Of a DNA stretch of 64,000 bases, positions 42,213 to 50,587 are shown piece by piece. The translations under genes and the position numbers were made by a program. The first letter of the stretch is position 1. Every line of letters begins with the position of its first letter. The notes beneath the pieces are model-generated. The model was not told the origin of the DNA, did not search any database, and saw only the letters and a program-made list of their open reading frames with translations. The stretch is taken from assembly GCA_027491155.1 (NCBI GenBank), contig JAIXWR010000036.1, forward strand, positions 104,393 to 168,392. Direction: 5' to 3'. This DNA is from Verrucomicrobiaceae bacterium (lineage in GTDB: Bacteria > Verrucomicrobiota > Verrucomicrobiia > Verrucomicrobiales > Akkermansiaceae).

Positions 42213-43661
42213 ATGGCGGTCATCGATACATTCCTGAAGCTGATGGTGGAGAAGCGGGCCGAGCGGCTGGTGCTGGGATCGGACAAGGTGCCCTTCCTGC
42301 TGAAAGCCGGCGAGTCGATCGGGCTGTCGATGCCGGCGCTGCGGGAAGACATGCTGCGGCGGATCGCCCGGGAGCTGGCGGGCCAGGAACCGGACGGGAC
42401 GGGGCGGCAGGAAGGGAACTTCGAGGCGGCGGACGGCACGGGCTTCGGTTACCGCATCGATCCGGGCGGCCCCGAGTTCCGGATCGAAGTCCATGTCCTC
42501 GGCGCCGCGGCACCGGTCGCGGAGGCGGTGGAAGACGACCCGCTGGCACAGGCGGTGGCAAGTTTCGCAAAGCCGGCAGCCGCGCCGGTGGCGACGCCAG
42601 GGCGGGCGGATCCGGATCTGAGGGCGACGCTCGATCTGGCGCTGTCGCTCGACGCGACCGATGTCTTCCTGTCCTCGGGCAAGCCGCCGCGGGTCCGCCG
42701 GAACGGGGCGATCGTGCCGCTCGACGCCGATTCCCCGACTCCCGGGCAGATCCTCGGCCTGCTGCCGGACGAGGCGTCGAGGGAAGAACTCGGGCGGACC
42801 GGAAGTGCGGACTTTGCGATCCGCTGGGAAACCGCGGACGGGCCCCGGAGGATCCGGATCAATGTTTTCCGCCATCTGGACGGGGTGGCCGCGGCGCTGC
42901 GTCCGATCCGTCTCCGGATCCCGCCGCTGGCGGAACTTTCGCTGCCGGAGGATCTCCTGAAGCTGGCCGATTTCGCGAACGGCCTGGTGCTGGTCACCGG
43001 GGCCTCGGGCTCGGGGAAATCGACCACCCTCGCGGCGCTGGTCGATCACATCAACCGGACCCGCCCGCGGCACGTCATTACGATCGAGGATCCGATCGAG
43101 TACGAGCACCGCGACATCCGCTGCCTGATCCACCAGCGGGAGGTCGGGGCCAATGTCGAGAGCTTCGCCTCCGGCCTGCGGGCCGCCTTGCGCGAGAACC
43201 CGGACGTGATCCTGTTAGGCGAGTTGCGCGACCTCGACACGATCTCCGCGGCGCTGACAGCGGCGGAGACGGGGCATCTGGTTTTCGGCACCCTGCATTC
43301 CGGCAGCGCCACGGCGGCGATCGGTCGCATCGTGGATGTTTTCCCCGGGCATCAGCAGGGGCACATCCGGAGCCAGCTCGCCCTGTCGCTGCGGGCGGTG
43401 ATCTCGCAGCGGCTGGTGCCGACGCGGTCGCGAGGGCTGATCCCGGCGGTGGAGAAGCTGGTGGTCACGCCGGGCGTCGCGAACGGCATCCGCGAGGGCC
43501 ACGACCACCACATCCGCAACGCCATGCTGACCGGCGGCGAGGAAGGCATGATCACCCTCGAGCGGTCCTTGTCGAACCTGGTCCGCGAGCGGCTGATCGA
43601 CCGCGACACGGCCTTCCGCCACGCGATGGACCGGAAGGCGCTGGAGCACCTGTTAGAGTGA
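42213..43661 (+). CDS. PilT/PilU-family secretion ATPase with duplicated N-terminal region
   Basis: The 482-residue protein is a type IV pilus retraction-type ATPase. The C-terminal part contains Walker A GASGSGKST (263-271), Asp box TIEDPIEYEH (290-299), Walker B DVILLGELRD (331-340) and His box AETGHLVFGTLHSG (351-364). The PilT N-terminal domain lies at about 132-240. Residues 1-95 look like an additional, degenerate copy of that domain, joined by an Ala/Pro-rich linker. PilT normally has about 350 residues. An in-frame GTG eight codons upstream is possible. No other pilus genes are nearby. Confidence 0.85.
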   Translation: MAVIDTFLKLMVEKRAERLVLGSDKVPFLLKAGESIGLSMPALREDMLRRIARELAGQEPDGTGRQEGNFEAADGTGFGYRIDPGGPEFRIEVHVLGAAAPVAEAVEDDPLAQAVASFAKPAAAPVATPGRADPDLRATLDLALSLDATDVFLSSGKPPRVRRNGAIVPLDADSPTPGQILGLLPDEASREELGRTGSADFAIRWETADGPRRIRINVFRHLDGVAAALRPIRLRIPPLAELSLPEDLLKLADFANGLVLVTGASGSGKSTTLAALVDHINRTRPRHVITIEDPIEYEHRDIRCLIHQREVGANVESFASGLRAALRENPDVILLGELRDLDTISAALTAAETGHLVFGTLHSGSATAAIGRIVDVFPGHQQGHIRSQLALSLRAVISQRLVPTRSRGLIPAVEKLVVTPGVANGIREGHDHHIRNAMLTGGEEGMITLERSLSNLVRERLIDRDTAFRHAMDRKALEHLLE

Positions 43662-43671
43662 GGATTTCCGC

Positions 43672-44097
43672 TCACATCCGGCCTTCGTCGGCGTCGATGT
43701 AGTCCATGAAGGTGACGATGTCGGCGCGGTCGGTGAAGCCGGACTCCGCCTTGCGCTGGGCGAGGCGTTCCGCGAGGTCGTCGCGGAAGCCGCGGGTTCT
43801 CATGAAGGCGGACCACCAGGCGAGTTCCGCCGCGGTGCGCGGCGTGCCTTGTGCGCGGGCCCAGGCGAGGGCATCGGCGTCGGACTTGCCGCTGCGGATG
43901 ACGCCGGCGAGCGCCGCGTAATCGACTCCGAGGAACTGGCAGGTCCAGAGGTCCATGCCGGAGCCGAGGTTGCCGTGGTAGTCGGGCGAAAGCGTGCCGG
44001 CGGCGTGGAGGCGGACCTTGTCGCAGAGGCGGGGGAAATAGACGATGCCCTCGATTTCGTCGCGCGGGCTGCGGGGGGCTTGATGGGCTTCGGACAT
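43672..44097 (-). CDS. DUF5069 domain-containing protein
   Basis: The 141-residue soluble protein has conserved segments IVYFPRLCDKVRLHAAG, LWTCQFLGVDYAAL and WSAFMRTRGFRDDL that match DUF5069, a family common in Verrucomicrobia and Planctomycetes. No function is known. It converges with the PilT-like gene and diverges from the DUF2256/DUF3253 gene across 33 bp. Confidence 0.85.
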   Translation of the reverse strand: MSEAHQAPRSPRDEIEGIVYFPRLCDKVRLHAAGTLSPDYHGNLGSGMDLWTCQFLGVDYAALAGVIRSGKSDADALAWARAQGTPRTAAELAWWSAFMRTRGFRDDLAERLAQRKAESGFTDRADIVTFMDYIDADEGRM

Positions 44098-44130
44098 GAT
44101 CGGGGACTTGTGTGGGGAAACTTGCGGGCT

Positions 44131-44514
44131 ATGTCAAACCGACCGATGCCTCTGCCCGACAAGACCTGCGCCGCCTGCGGCCGCCGCATCGAGTGGCGGA
44201 AGAAGTGGGAGCGGTGCTGGGATGAAGTGAGGTTCTGCTCCGACGCCTGCCGGCGGAACAAGCCGTCGGGTGAGGATCGCAGGCTGGAGGACGCGATCCT
44301 CGAGCTGCTTTCCAAGCGGGCGGGGGATGCGACGATCTGCCCGAGCGAGGCGGCGCGGGCGGCGTTCCCCGAAGTCTGGCGCGAGCGGATGGAGGATGCC
44401 CGGCGGGCGGCACGGCGCCTGGTGGCGACCGGGGTGATCGAGATCACGCAAGGCGGCCGGGTGGTCGATCCCTCCACCGCGAAGGGACCGGTGCGGCTGC
44501 GGAGGCGGCGATGA
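44131..44514 (+). CDS. DUF2256 and DUF3253 fusion protein
   Basis: The 127-residue protein has an N-terminal zinc-ribbon-like DUF2256 segment (KTCAACGRRIEWRKKW then FCSDACRRN, four Cys, residues 11-43). A DUF3253 helical domain follows (about 48-120; LEDAILELLSKRAGDATICP and AARRLVATGVIEITQGGRVV), which resembles a winged helix. Such proteins might bind nucleic acid, but no role is established. Confidence 0.85.
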   Translation: MSNRPMPLPDKTCAACGRRIEWRKKWERCWDEVRFCSDACRRNKPSGEDRRLEDAILELLSKRAGDATICPSEAARAAFPEVWRERMEDARRAARRLVATGVIEITQGGRVVDPSTAKGPVRLRRRR

Positions 44515-44564
44515 TTCGCCGGAAAGCTCCTTTGCTTTTCCACCGCGGAACGTAGGATGGTGCC

Positions 44565-45512
44565 ATGAAATCCGTGGTCCTTTCCGCACTTCTGGCGCTG
44601 GCCGCTTTGCCGGCGACGGCGCAGCACACGGTCACCCCGCCGAGCGCGCCGCGCTTGCCGATGGCCACGGTGTTCAAGGGCGAGGCGAAGTTCCGCGCGA
44701 TGGTCCAGCAGGCCGAACGGGAGAACTGGCGGCAACTGCCGCTCGGGGCCCGCACCATCCGTGCGGCGCGGGCAATGGTCGGCACGCCCTATGTGAACTA
44801 CACGCTGGAGGTGCACGACCGCATCGAGTCGCCCGTGGTGAATCTCGACGCGATGGACTGCTGGACCTACTACGAGAACGCCCTGGCTTTCGCCCGGATG
44901 CTCCGTTACAAGCCGGCCCCTTACACGCCGCAGGACCTGCTGCACATGGTCGAGCTGGAGCGATACCGCGACGGCCGCTGCACCGGCAGCTACCTCAGCC
45001 GCATGCACCACCTCGAGGAGGTGTTCCACAACAACGAACGGAGGGGCCTGGCGAAGAACATCACGCAGCGCATCCCGGGGGCGGTGCGGCTGAAGCGCGA
45101 GATCCGCGAGATGACCGTGCAGTGGAAGAGCTACCGCTACCTCCGCAACAATCCCTCGCTGCTGCCCGAGATGGGCCGGATCGAGGCCCGCGTGTCGCAA
45201 CTCCCGGTGTATCACATCCCGAAGAAGAACGTCCGCGGGATCGAGGGCTACCTGCAGGACGGCGACGTGGTGGCGATCACCACGAACTGGAAATACGGCT
45301 ACACCTCGCACGTCGGGCTGATCGTGAAACTCAAGGGCCGCGCGTATTTCACCCACGCCACCTCGGACCGCGACAAGGGGCGGATGACCATCATCGACCG
45401 GCCGATCACCGACTACCTGAACGGCTCGTCGAAGCACGCGGGGATCGCGGTCTTGCGGCCGAACGATCTCCCGCCTTCGGGCTTCTGGGGGCGGCCGGTG
45501 GCGGGGCGCTGA
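44565..45512 (+). CDS. Secreted DUF1460 (NlpC/P60-like) protein
   Basis: The 315-residue exported protein has a signal peptide ending ...LPATAQ. DUF1460 blocks are MVGTPYVNYTLE, LDAMDCWTYYENALAFARM (probable catalytic Cys) and GDVVAITTNWKYGYTSHVGL (probable His). The family belongs to the papain-like NlpC/P60 clan and includes N-acetylmuramyl-L-alanine amidase-like cell-wall enzymes. A role in peptidoglycan fragment hydrolysis is likely; the exact bond is not known. Confidence 0.85.
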   Translation: MKSVVLSALLALAALPATAQHTVTPPSAPRLPMATVFKGEAKFRAMVQQAERENWRQLPLGARTIRAARAMVGTPYVNYTLEVHDRIESPVVNLDAMDCWTYYENALAFARMLRYKPAPYTPQDLLHMVELERYRDGRCTGSYLSRMHHLEEVFHNNERRGLAKNITQRIPGAVRLKREIREMTVQWKSYRYLRNNPSLLPEMGRIEARVSQLPVYHIPKKNVRGIEGYLQDGDVVAITTNWKYGYTSHVGLIVKLKGRAYFTHATSDRDKGRMTIIDRPITDYLNGSSKHAGIAVLRPNDLPPSGFWGRPVAGR

Positions 45513-45575
45513 GCGGGACTGCCGCCTGAAAGCATTTTCATGTTTTCAACCGCAGCTTTTTTGTTAGCCCGGGAC

Positions 45576-45932
45576 ATGAAAACGAGCGGGCCGGGCTGGA
45601 CCTATCTCAGCAACCACGCGCACACGATCCTGCTGCTGTGGCAGGAGCCGGACCTGCGGGTCCGTGATCTGGCGGCGAGGATCGGGATCACCGAGCGGGC
45701 GGTCATCCGCATTCTGGGCGAACTGGAAGCGGCGGGAGTCTTGCGGAAGCAGCGCGAAGGGCGGCGGAATCACTACGAGATCGACGGCGACACCCCGCTG
45801 CGCCACCCGCTCGAGCAGCACGTCCGGCTGGCGCAGTTGCTGGAGTTGCTCAAGGGCCCGCCGGCGGGCGATCAGGGGGCTTCGGGGCGGACGAATTTTT
45901 CGCCGCGCAGGACTTCCACGTCGCAGGAGTAG
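45576..45932 (+). CDS. Winged-helix (MarR/ArsR-like) DNA-binding protein
   Basis: The 118-residue protein has a winged-helix region at about 5-75: WTYLSNHAHTILLLWQEPDL, RVRDLAARIGITERAVIRIL (recognition helix) and GVLRKQREGRRNHYEID (wing). The C-terminal half includes HPLEQHVRLAQLLELLKG. The start MKTSGPGWTYLS fits known small regulators of this kind. Its last 61 bases overlap the 3' end of the sbtB-like gene on the other strand. It might control the sbt genes, but only proximity supports that. Confidence 0.8.
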   Translation: MKTSGPGWTYLSNHAHTILLLWQEPDLRVRDLAARIGITERAVIRILGELEAAGVLRKQREGRRNHYEIDGDTPLRHPLEQHVRLAQLLELLKGPPAGDQGASGRTNFSPRRTSTSQE

Positions 45933-46186
45933 GCGATCACCGCGAAGTGATCGAAGAAGCGCGCGGCGATCTCCCGCATCAGCAGGTCGGCGGTGTCGTC
46001 ATCGACGATGGTGTCGATCTGGATGTTCCGCCCCTCCCATTCGGAGGCCCGGACCCCGCGGGAGCCGCTGCCTTCGGCGAGGGTGATCGTGTGGCCGGTC
46101 ACGCCCTGGCCGGCGAGCAGCTTGAGCAACTGGGTGCGGAGCAGGCTTTCGGCGACGATGGTGACTTTTTTCAGTCGGACTTTCAT
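45872..46186 (-). CDS. sbtB: P-II-like protein, SbtB type
   Basis: The 104-residue P-II superfamily protein has MKVRLKKVTIVAESLLRTQL at the N-terminus, GVTGHTITLAEGSGSRGVR in the T-loop region and a C-terminal RFFDHFAVIAYSCDVEVLRG strand. It lacks the classical Tyr-bearing T-loop of GlnB. In cyanobacteria SbtB binds adenine nucleotides including cAMP and gates the bicarbonate transporter SbtA. It overlaps the upstream sbtA by four bases (ATGA), which strongly supports the pairing. Confidence 0.85.
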   Translation of the reverse strand: MKVRLKKVTIVAESLLRTQLLKLLAGQGVTGHTITLAEGSGSRGVRASEWEGRNIQIDTIVDDDTADLLMREIAARFFDHFAVIAYSCDVEVLRGEKFVRPEAP

Positions 46187-47148
46187 GACAGGAGCGGTTC
46201 GAGGGTGCGGGCGAGGAACAGGCACCAGGGGATGCCGAGCGCCAGATTGAAGGGGAAGGTCACGCCGAGCGACAAGGTCAGATAGACCCCGGGGCTGGCT
46301 TCCGGCAAGGCGATGCGCACCGCGGCGGGGGCGGCGATGTAGGAGGCGCTGGCTGCCATCACCCCGAGCACCGCGGCACCGCCGGGAGAAAGTCCGGCCA
46401 GCAGCCCGGCGGCGACCCCGAGCGCCCCGTGGAGGAGGGGAAGCAGCACCGCCAGCAGGACCGGCCGGACGCCGGAGTGGCGGATGTCCTTGAGCCTCCG
46501 CCCGGCCAGGGCACCCAGTTCGAGCAGGAAGAGGCAGAGGACGCCTTTGAAGGGGGTGACGAAGAAAGGCTTCACGCTTTCCCACTGCGGGGTGCTGGTG
46601 AAGTAACCGATCAGGGTGCCCCCGGCGAGGAGGACGATGCTCTTGCCGGTCAGCACCTCGGCCATGGCCTCCTTGGAGAAGGCCGGACCGGAGCCTCGCC
46701 GGGCGAGCAGCAGGGCGAGGACGATGCCGGGGATCTCGAGGATCGCCACCAGCGCGGGCAGGAAGCCTTCCGGATTCAAGCCGGAGCGCTGGGCCGCCTC
46801 GTTGGCGACCAGGAAGGTTACCGCCGAGACCGAGCCGAAGTGGGCGGCCACCGCCGCCGCGTTGATCCGGTCGAGCCGGCCCCAGGTGTGCATCAGCCAG
46901 AAAGCGATCAGGGGCGTGACCACCCCGAGCGCCAGGGTCGCGAAGCCGGGCACCAGCACCCGCGCCAGCCCGGCCTCCGCCACCGCCGCGCCGCCTTTCA
47001 TCCCGATCGCGAACAGCAGGTAGATCGACAGCGCCTGGAAGACGGGTTCCGGCAGACGCAGGTCGCTCTTGGCGAGGCAGGCGACCATTCCCAGCACGAA
47101 GGCGAGGACCACGGGCGAGAGGAGGTTGTCGATGAGGAGGGTGTTCAT
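46183..47148 (-). CDS. sbtA: Sodium-dependent bicarbonate transporter SbtA family permease
   Basis: The 321-residue inner-membrane protein has about ten hydrophobic segments. Recognisable SbtA (DUF897) blocks are the N-terminal LLSPVVLAFVLGMVACLAKSD, AAHFGSVSAVTFLVA and FVTPFKGVLCLFLLELG. It takes up HCO3- with Na+. It is translationally coupled to sbtB. MNTLLIDNLLSP is chosen as the start. In a likely heterotroph it could feed carboxylases or pH control; no carboxysome or RuBisCO gene is in view. Confidence 0.9.
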   Translation of the reverse strand: MNTLLIDNLLSPVVLAFVLGMVACLAKSDLRLPEPVFQALSIYLLFAIGMKGGAAVAEAGLARVLVPGFATLALGVVTPLIAFWLMHTWGRLDRINAAAVAAHFGSVSAVTFLVANEAAQRSGLNPEGFLPALVAILEIPGIVLALLLARRGSGPAFSKEAMAEVLTGKSIVLLAGGTLIGYFTSTPQWESVKPFFVTPFKGVLCLFLLELGALAGRRLKDIRHSGVRPVLLAVLLPLLHGALGVAAGLLAGLSPGGAAVLGVMAASASYIAAPAAVRIALPEASPGVYLTLSLGVTFPFNLALGIPWCLFLARTLEPLLS

Positions 47149-47269
47149 GGTCGGCGGCGGCGAGAGAAACCCGAATGCGAAAACAGGCAATAAAAATCAT
47201 GTTTCCTAATTCATTTTTCTCCCGGGGCGGGCAATTGACCGTTCCCGGACAAAAATCCCAAGTTTGGGC

Positions 47270-47297
47270 TTGCACGGGTCTGTCCAGAGGGTATTCA
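47270..47297 (+). promoter_or_regulatory. Candidate sigma70-like promoter for rpsN
   Basis: A TTGCAC hexamer (47270-47275) and TATTCA (47292-47297) are separated by 16 bases, close to the consensus layout. They lie 15 bp upstream of the rpsN start. A second TTGACC is present at 47235. Reading is by eye only. Confidence 0.4.
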
Positions 47298-47311
47298 CCG
47301 CGCCCCGAATT

Positions 47312-47581
47312 ATGGCTAAAAAGAGCTGGATTGCCCGCAACGAGCGCAAGGCGCGCACTGTCGCCAAGTATGCCGACCTTCGTCACAAGCTGAAGGCCGA
47401 GAAGGATTACATCGGCCTGACGATGCTGCCCCGTGACGCGAGCCCGACCCGTCTGGTCAACCGCTGCGAATTCTCCGGCCGCCGCCGCGCTTTCATCCGC
47501 CGCTTCCGCCTGTCCCGTATCAGCTTCCGCGAGCTTGCCTCGCACGGAATGATCCCGGGCGTGACGAAGTCGAGCTGGTAA
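47312..47581 (+). CDS. rpsN: 30S ribosomal protein S14 (zinc-independent type)
   Basis: The 89-residue protein begins [20 protein letters not shown] and contains [20 protein letters not shown]. It lacks the CXXC pairs of the zinc-binding form, so it is the C-minus type. The gene is outside a ribosomal protein operon, followed by a FmdB zinc ribbon gene. The long form starting at 47264 is rejected because S14 starts with MAKK. Confidence 0.95.
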   Translation: MAKKSWIARNERKARTVAKYADLRHKLKAEKDYIGLTMLPRDASPTRLVNRCEFSGRRRAFIRRFRLSRISFRELASHGMIPGVTKSSW

Positions 47582-47644
47582 TCCCGGCACGCCGTCCGCT
47601 ACGGTTGACGGAAGGCGGTGACTACCCGTCCTTCCGTCCCCTCC

Positions 47645-47905
47645 ATGCCCATCTACGAATACCTTTCCGAAAGCCCCGAAGATCCCGAGCGATCTTGCCG
47701 CATCTGCCGCCGGGGCTTTGAACTGAGGCGGCCGATCGACCGCCCGGCACTCGAGCAGTGCCCGCTTTGCCGCCACCCGGTGCGCAAGGTGATTTCCAAG
47801 GTGAACACGCCGCGGGTGGCCAAGCCGCTGTCCGTGAGCGACGCCAAATCGGCGGGATTCACCGTGCTCGAGCGCCGCGACCAGGGCGTTTACGAAAAGC
47901 TCTAG
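47645..47905 (+). CDS. FmdB family zinc ribbon protein
   Basis: The 86-residue protein starts MPIYEYLSES and has two Cys pairs, CRICRRGFE and CPLCRHPV, that bind one zinc, as in the FmdB/Zn-ribbon_8 family of putative regulatory proteins. The C-terminal 40 residues end in GFTVLERRDQGVYEKL. It is close to rpsN (63 bp) and to the HlyC/CorC gene (7 bp), so it may be cotranscribed with them. Role is unknown. Confidence 0.85.
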   Translation: MPIYEYLSESPEDPERSCRICRRGFELRRPIDRPALEQCPLCRHPVRKVISKVNTPRVAKPLSVSDAKSAGFTVLERRDQGVYEKL

Positions 47906-47912
47906 GCCCGGG

Positions 47913-49343
47913 ATGAATCTTCTTCCCGAGATCCTGATCCTGGCTGCCGGAACCGCCGACGCGGCACATGCCGATCTCACCGGCGGCAAGATCGCGCTCT
48001 ACCTGGTCGGGATCGTCTTCTTCCTGCTGCTCAACGCCTTCTTCGTCGCTTCGGAGTTCGCCATCGTGAAAGTGCGGCCGAGCCAGCTCGAGGCCGTCCA
48101 CAAGGAGCAGGGGAGCCGCTCCAGCAAGACCGCGATCCACGTCGTGTCGCACCTCGACGGCTACCTTTCCGCCAACCAGCTCGGCATCACCATCGCCTCG
48201 CTCGCCCTCGGTTTCCTCGGCGAACCCTTCGTCGAGGCGCTCATTTCGCCGCTGCTCGCCAAGGCGGGGATGCCGGAGCAGATGAACCTCCTGGGCAAGA
48301 CCTTCAACCCCACCTCGGGCGTCTCGTTCGTCATCGCCATCGTTTCCTTCACCTTCCTCCACGTGGTGATCGGCGAACTCCTGCCGAAGTCGATCGCGAT
48401 CCGCAAGTCGGTCGCGACCACGCTGATGCTGGTCGGGCCGCTGCACCTCTTCTACAAGACCTTCCATTGGGCGATCCGCGTTCTGAACGGCACCGCCAAC
48501 TGGATCCTGCGGAAGGTCTTCCGGATCGACCCGGTTGCCGAGGGCGAGCACATCCATTCGTCCGACGAACTCGCGCTGCTGGTCGCCGAAAGCGAGCGCG
48601 CCGAGGAGGTCACCGAGATCGAGCGCGAGATCCTCATCAACGCCCTCGAGCTGAACGAGCTCTGGGTCCGCGACGTGATGACGCCGCGGCAGGAGGTGGT
48701 GGTGCTGCATGCCGACGACCCCTTCGAGAAATCCCTCGAAACCGCGCTGCGCACCAAGCACACCCGCTTCCCGCTGGCCAAGGGCGGCCACCTCGACAAC
48801 GCCATCGGCCTGATCCACATCAAGGACGTGCTGAAGCTCGTCGGCTCGCCGGATCCCGACCTGATGCGGATCAAGCGCGAGCTCAAGATGGTGCCGGACA
48901 CGATGCCGCTCGACGTGCTCCTGAAGTTCTTCCTCAAGGAGCGCGCGCACCTCGCCATGGTGGTCGACGAGTTCGGGACACCGGTCGGGATCGTCTTCCT
49001 CGACAACGTCATCGAGGAACTGGTGGGCGACATTCAGGACGAGTTCGACAACGAGAAGTCCGAGTCGAACTGGATCAACGAGAACGAGTTCGTGGTGGAG
49101 GGATCGATGACCCTCAACGACCTGACGGAGATGGCCGAGGAGCTCGAGCTGGATAGCGGCGAGGTCACCACCGTCGGTGGCTACATCACCCAGCAGATCG
49201 GCCGCTTCCCCGAAGTGGGGGAGATGGTGGAAATCCACGGCTGGGAAGCCAAGGTCACCAGCACCGACGGCCGCCGGGTGGGCCAGGTCCACTTCCGCCG
49301 CCTGGAGCCCGTCGCGGCGAACGGCGGGAGCGAGGACGAATGA
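47913..49343 (+). CDS. HlyC/CorC (CNNM) family membrane protein
   Basis: The 476-residue protein has an N-terminal segment, a DUF21/CNNM membrane domain (about 25-215) with FFLLLNAFFVASEFAIVKVR and GYLSANQLGITIASLALGFL, two CBS domains (about 240-365, with VRDVMTPRQEVVVLHADD and ERAHLAMVVDEFGTPVGIV) and a C-terminal CorC_HlyC domain. Such proteins are tied to Mg2+/Co2+ transport or efflux; despite the 'hemolysin' name few are cytolytic. Length is typical. Confidence 0.92.
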   Translation: MNLLPEILILAAGTADAAHADLTGGKIALYLVGIVFFLLLNAFFVASEFAIVKVRPSQLEAVHKEQGSRSSKTAIHVVSHLDGYLSANQLGITIASLALGFLGEPFVEALISPLLAKAGMPEQMNLLGKTFNPTSGVSFVIAIVSFTFLHVVIGELLPKSIAIRKSVATTLMLVGPLHLFYKTFHWAIRVLNGTANWILRKVFRIDPVAEGEHIHSSDELALLVAESERAEEVTEIEREILINALELNELWVRDVMTPRQEVVVLHADDPFEKSLETALRTKHTRFPLAKGGHLDNAIGLIHIKDVLKLVGSPDPDLMRIKRELKMVPDTMPLDVLLKFFLKERAHLAMVVDEFGTPVGIVFLDNVIEELVGDIQDEFDNEKSESNWINENEFVVEGSMTLNDLTEMAEELELDSGEVTTVGGYITQQIGRFPEVGEMVEIHGWEAKVTSTDGRRVGQVHFRRLEPVAANGGSEDE

Positions 49344-49452
49344 CGCGGCGGTGGAAGGTGCGCCCGGCGGAGGCTTGAAAGATCCGGGGAATCGTCCGGC
49401 GGCCGACCCGGTCTTGCCTGTATCAGGGCCCCTGTGGCATGACTTCTCCAAC

Positions 49453-50526
49453 ATGATCCGGAACCTGCGATGCCTGATGTTCCTGCTCGGCCTGATCGTT
49501 TCCTCGGCCGCGGCGGAGGAGTGGCGTGAATTCACCAGCACGCTGGGCCGCAAGGTCACGGGGAAGGTGCTGAGGGTGGAGAACGAAGTGGTCACCCTGG
49601 AGCGTCGCGACGGCAAGCAGTTCGCGATCGAGTTCAAGGATCTCTGCGACGAGGACGTCGAGTGGTTGAGGAAGCGGGAAGCGGGCAAGCCGGCGCCCGG
49701 CGAGGCGGAGGACCGGGGTGAAGGGGAAAGCACGGTGAGTTTCCCGACCGCGGAGGAGCTGAACAAGAGCCTGTATCCGCGCGGGCAGGAAGAGATCGAG
49801 CGGACCTTGAAGGAAATCCTGGCCCGGGAGATTCCGGAGGGGATCGACGAGAAGGCCGGCAAGGCGGTGAACCGGCTCAATGCCTACCGTTACCTTTGCG
49901 GGGTGTCCCACCACGTGGAGGCCGACGCCCGGATGAACGAGCAAGCCACCGAAGCGGCGAAGGCCTGCGATGCCCACGGCTCGCTGTCGCACGACCTCGG
50001 GCATTTCACGGACATCTGCAACCTCTCGAGCGGGCCGGATGTCGTGGGCAGCGTGGAAGGATACATGAACGACGGCGGTGCGAACAACCGCGAGGCGCGC
50101 GGTCACCGCCGCTGGTGCTTGAATCCGCCGATGGGGAAGGTTGGCTTTGGCGGCGGCTCGAAGTTCGCGGCGATGGCCTGCATGGATACCACCGGCAAGG
50201 ACAAGGCCGGCGACACCTGGTGTTACCCGGGCAAGGGGTTCTTCCCGCTGGCCTACCTGCATGGCGATGGCTGGTCGTTCTACCTCCGCGAGGGATCCCC
50301 GTCGCGCAACGCGCTGGAGATCGAAGTCTTCCGGCTGGAGTCCCGCCCGGCGAAGCCCTTCACATGGGCCGACAAGGAGCCGGGCGAGAAGCTCGAGATC
50401 GCGTGGATTTCCTCCAAGATGAACGCCATCAACTTCGAACCCAAGGGCGCGAACAAGGAAGGGATCTACTGGGTCCGGATCCGCGGCGCCGGGGTGCGCG
50501 AGCAGTATCTGGTGGAGCTTTACTGA
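49453..50526 (+). CDS. Secreted CAP-domain protein with SHD1-like domain
   Basis: The 357-residue exported protein has a signal peptide ending ...IVSSAAAEE. Residues 21-75 resemble an SHD1 domain (REFTSTLGRKVTGKVLRVEN, then IEFKDLCDEDVEWL). Residues about 135-250 form a CAP/SCP-like domain: AVNRLNAYRYLCGVSHHVEA, CDAHGSLSHDLGHF and ARGHRRWCLNPPMGKVGFG. The same three landmarks (YRxxCG, LSHD, GHRRW) occur in the large protein at 27000-30035. Function is unknown; CAP proteins range from cell-wall-associated to lipid-binding. Confidence 0.8.
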   Translation: MIRNLRCLMFLLGLIVSSAAAEEWREFTSTLGRKVTGKVLRVENEVVTLERRDGKQFAIEFKDLCDEDVEWLRKREAGKPAPGEAEDRGEGESTVSFPTAEELNKSLYPRGQEEIERTLKEILAREIPEGIDEKAGKAVNRLNAYRYLCGVSHHVEADARMNEQATEAAKACDAHGSLSHDLGHFTDICNLSSGPDVVGSVEGYMNDGGANNREARGHRRWCLNPPMGKVGFGGGSKFAAMACMDTTGKDKAGDTWCYPGKGFFPLAYLHGDGWSFYLREGSPSRNALEIEVFRLESRPAKPFTWADKEPGEKLEIAWISSKMNAINFEPKGANKEGIYWVRIRGAGVREQYLVELY

Positions 50527-50587
50527 GTTTTTCCCACCGGCCATCGGGTGCTGGATGGCCGCGGCGTATCCGCTGGCCCCATCCCGC

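Noticed and set aside
43658..43675. Small hairpin after the PilT-like gene (GTGAG...CTCAC)
   Set aside because: The stem is five base pairs with no T-run, too weak to call a terminator.
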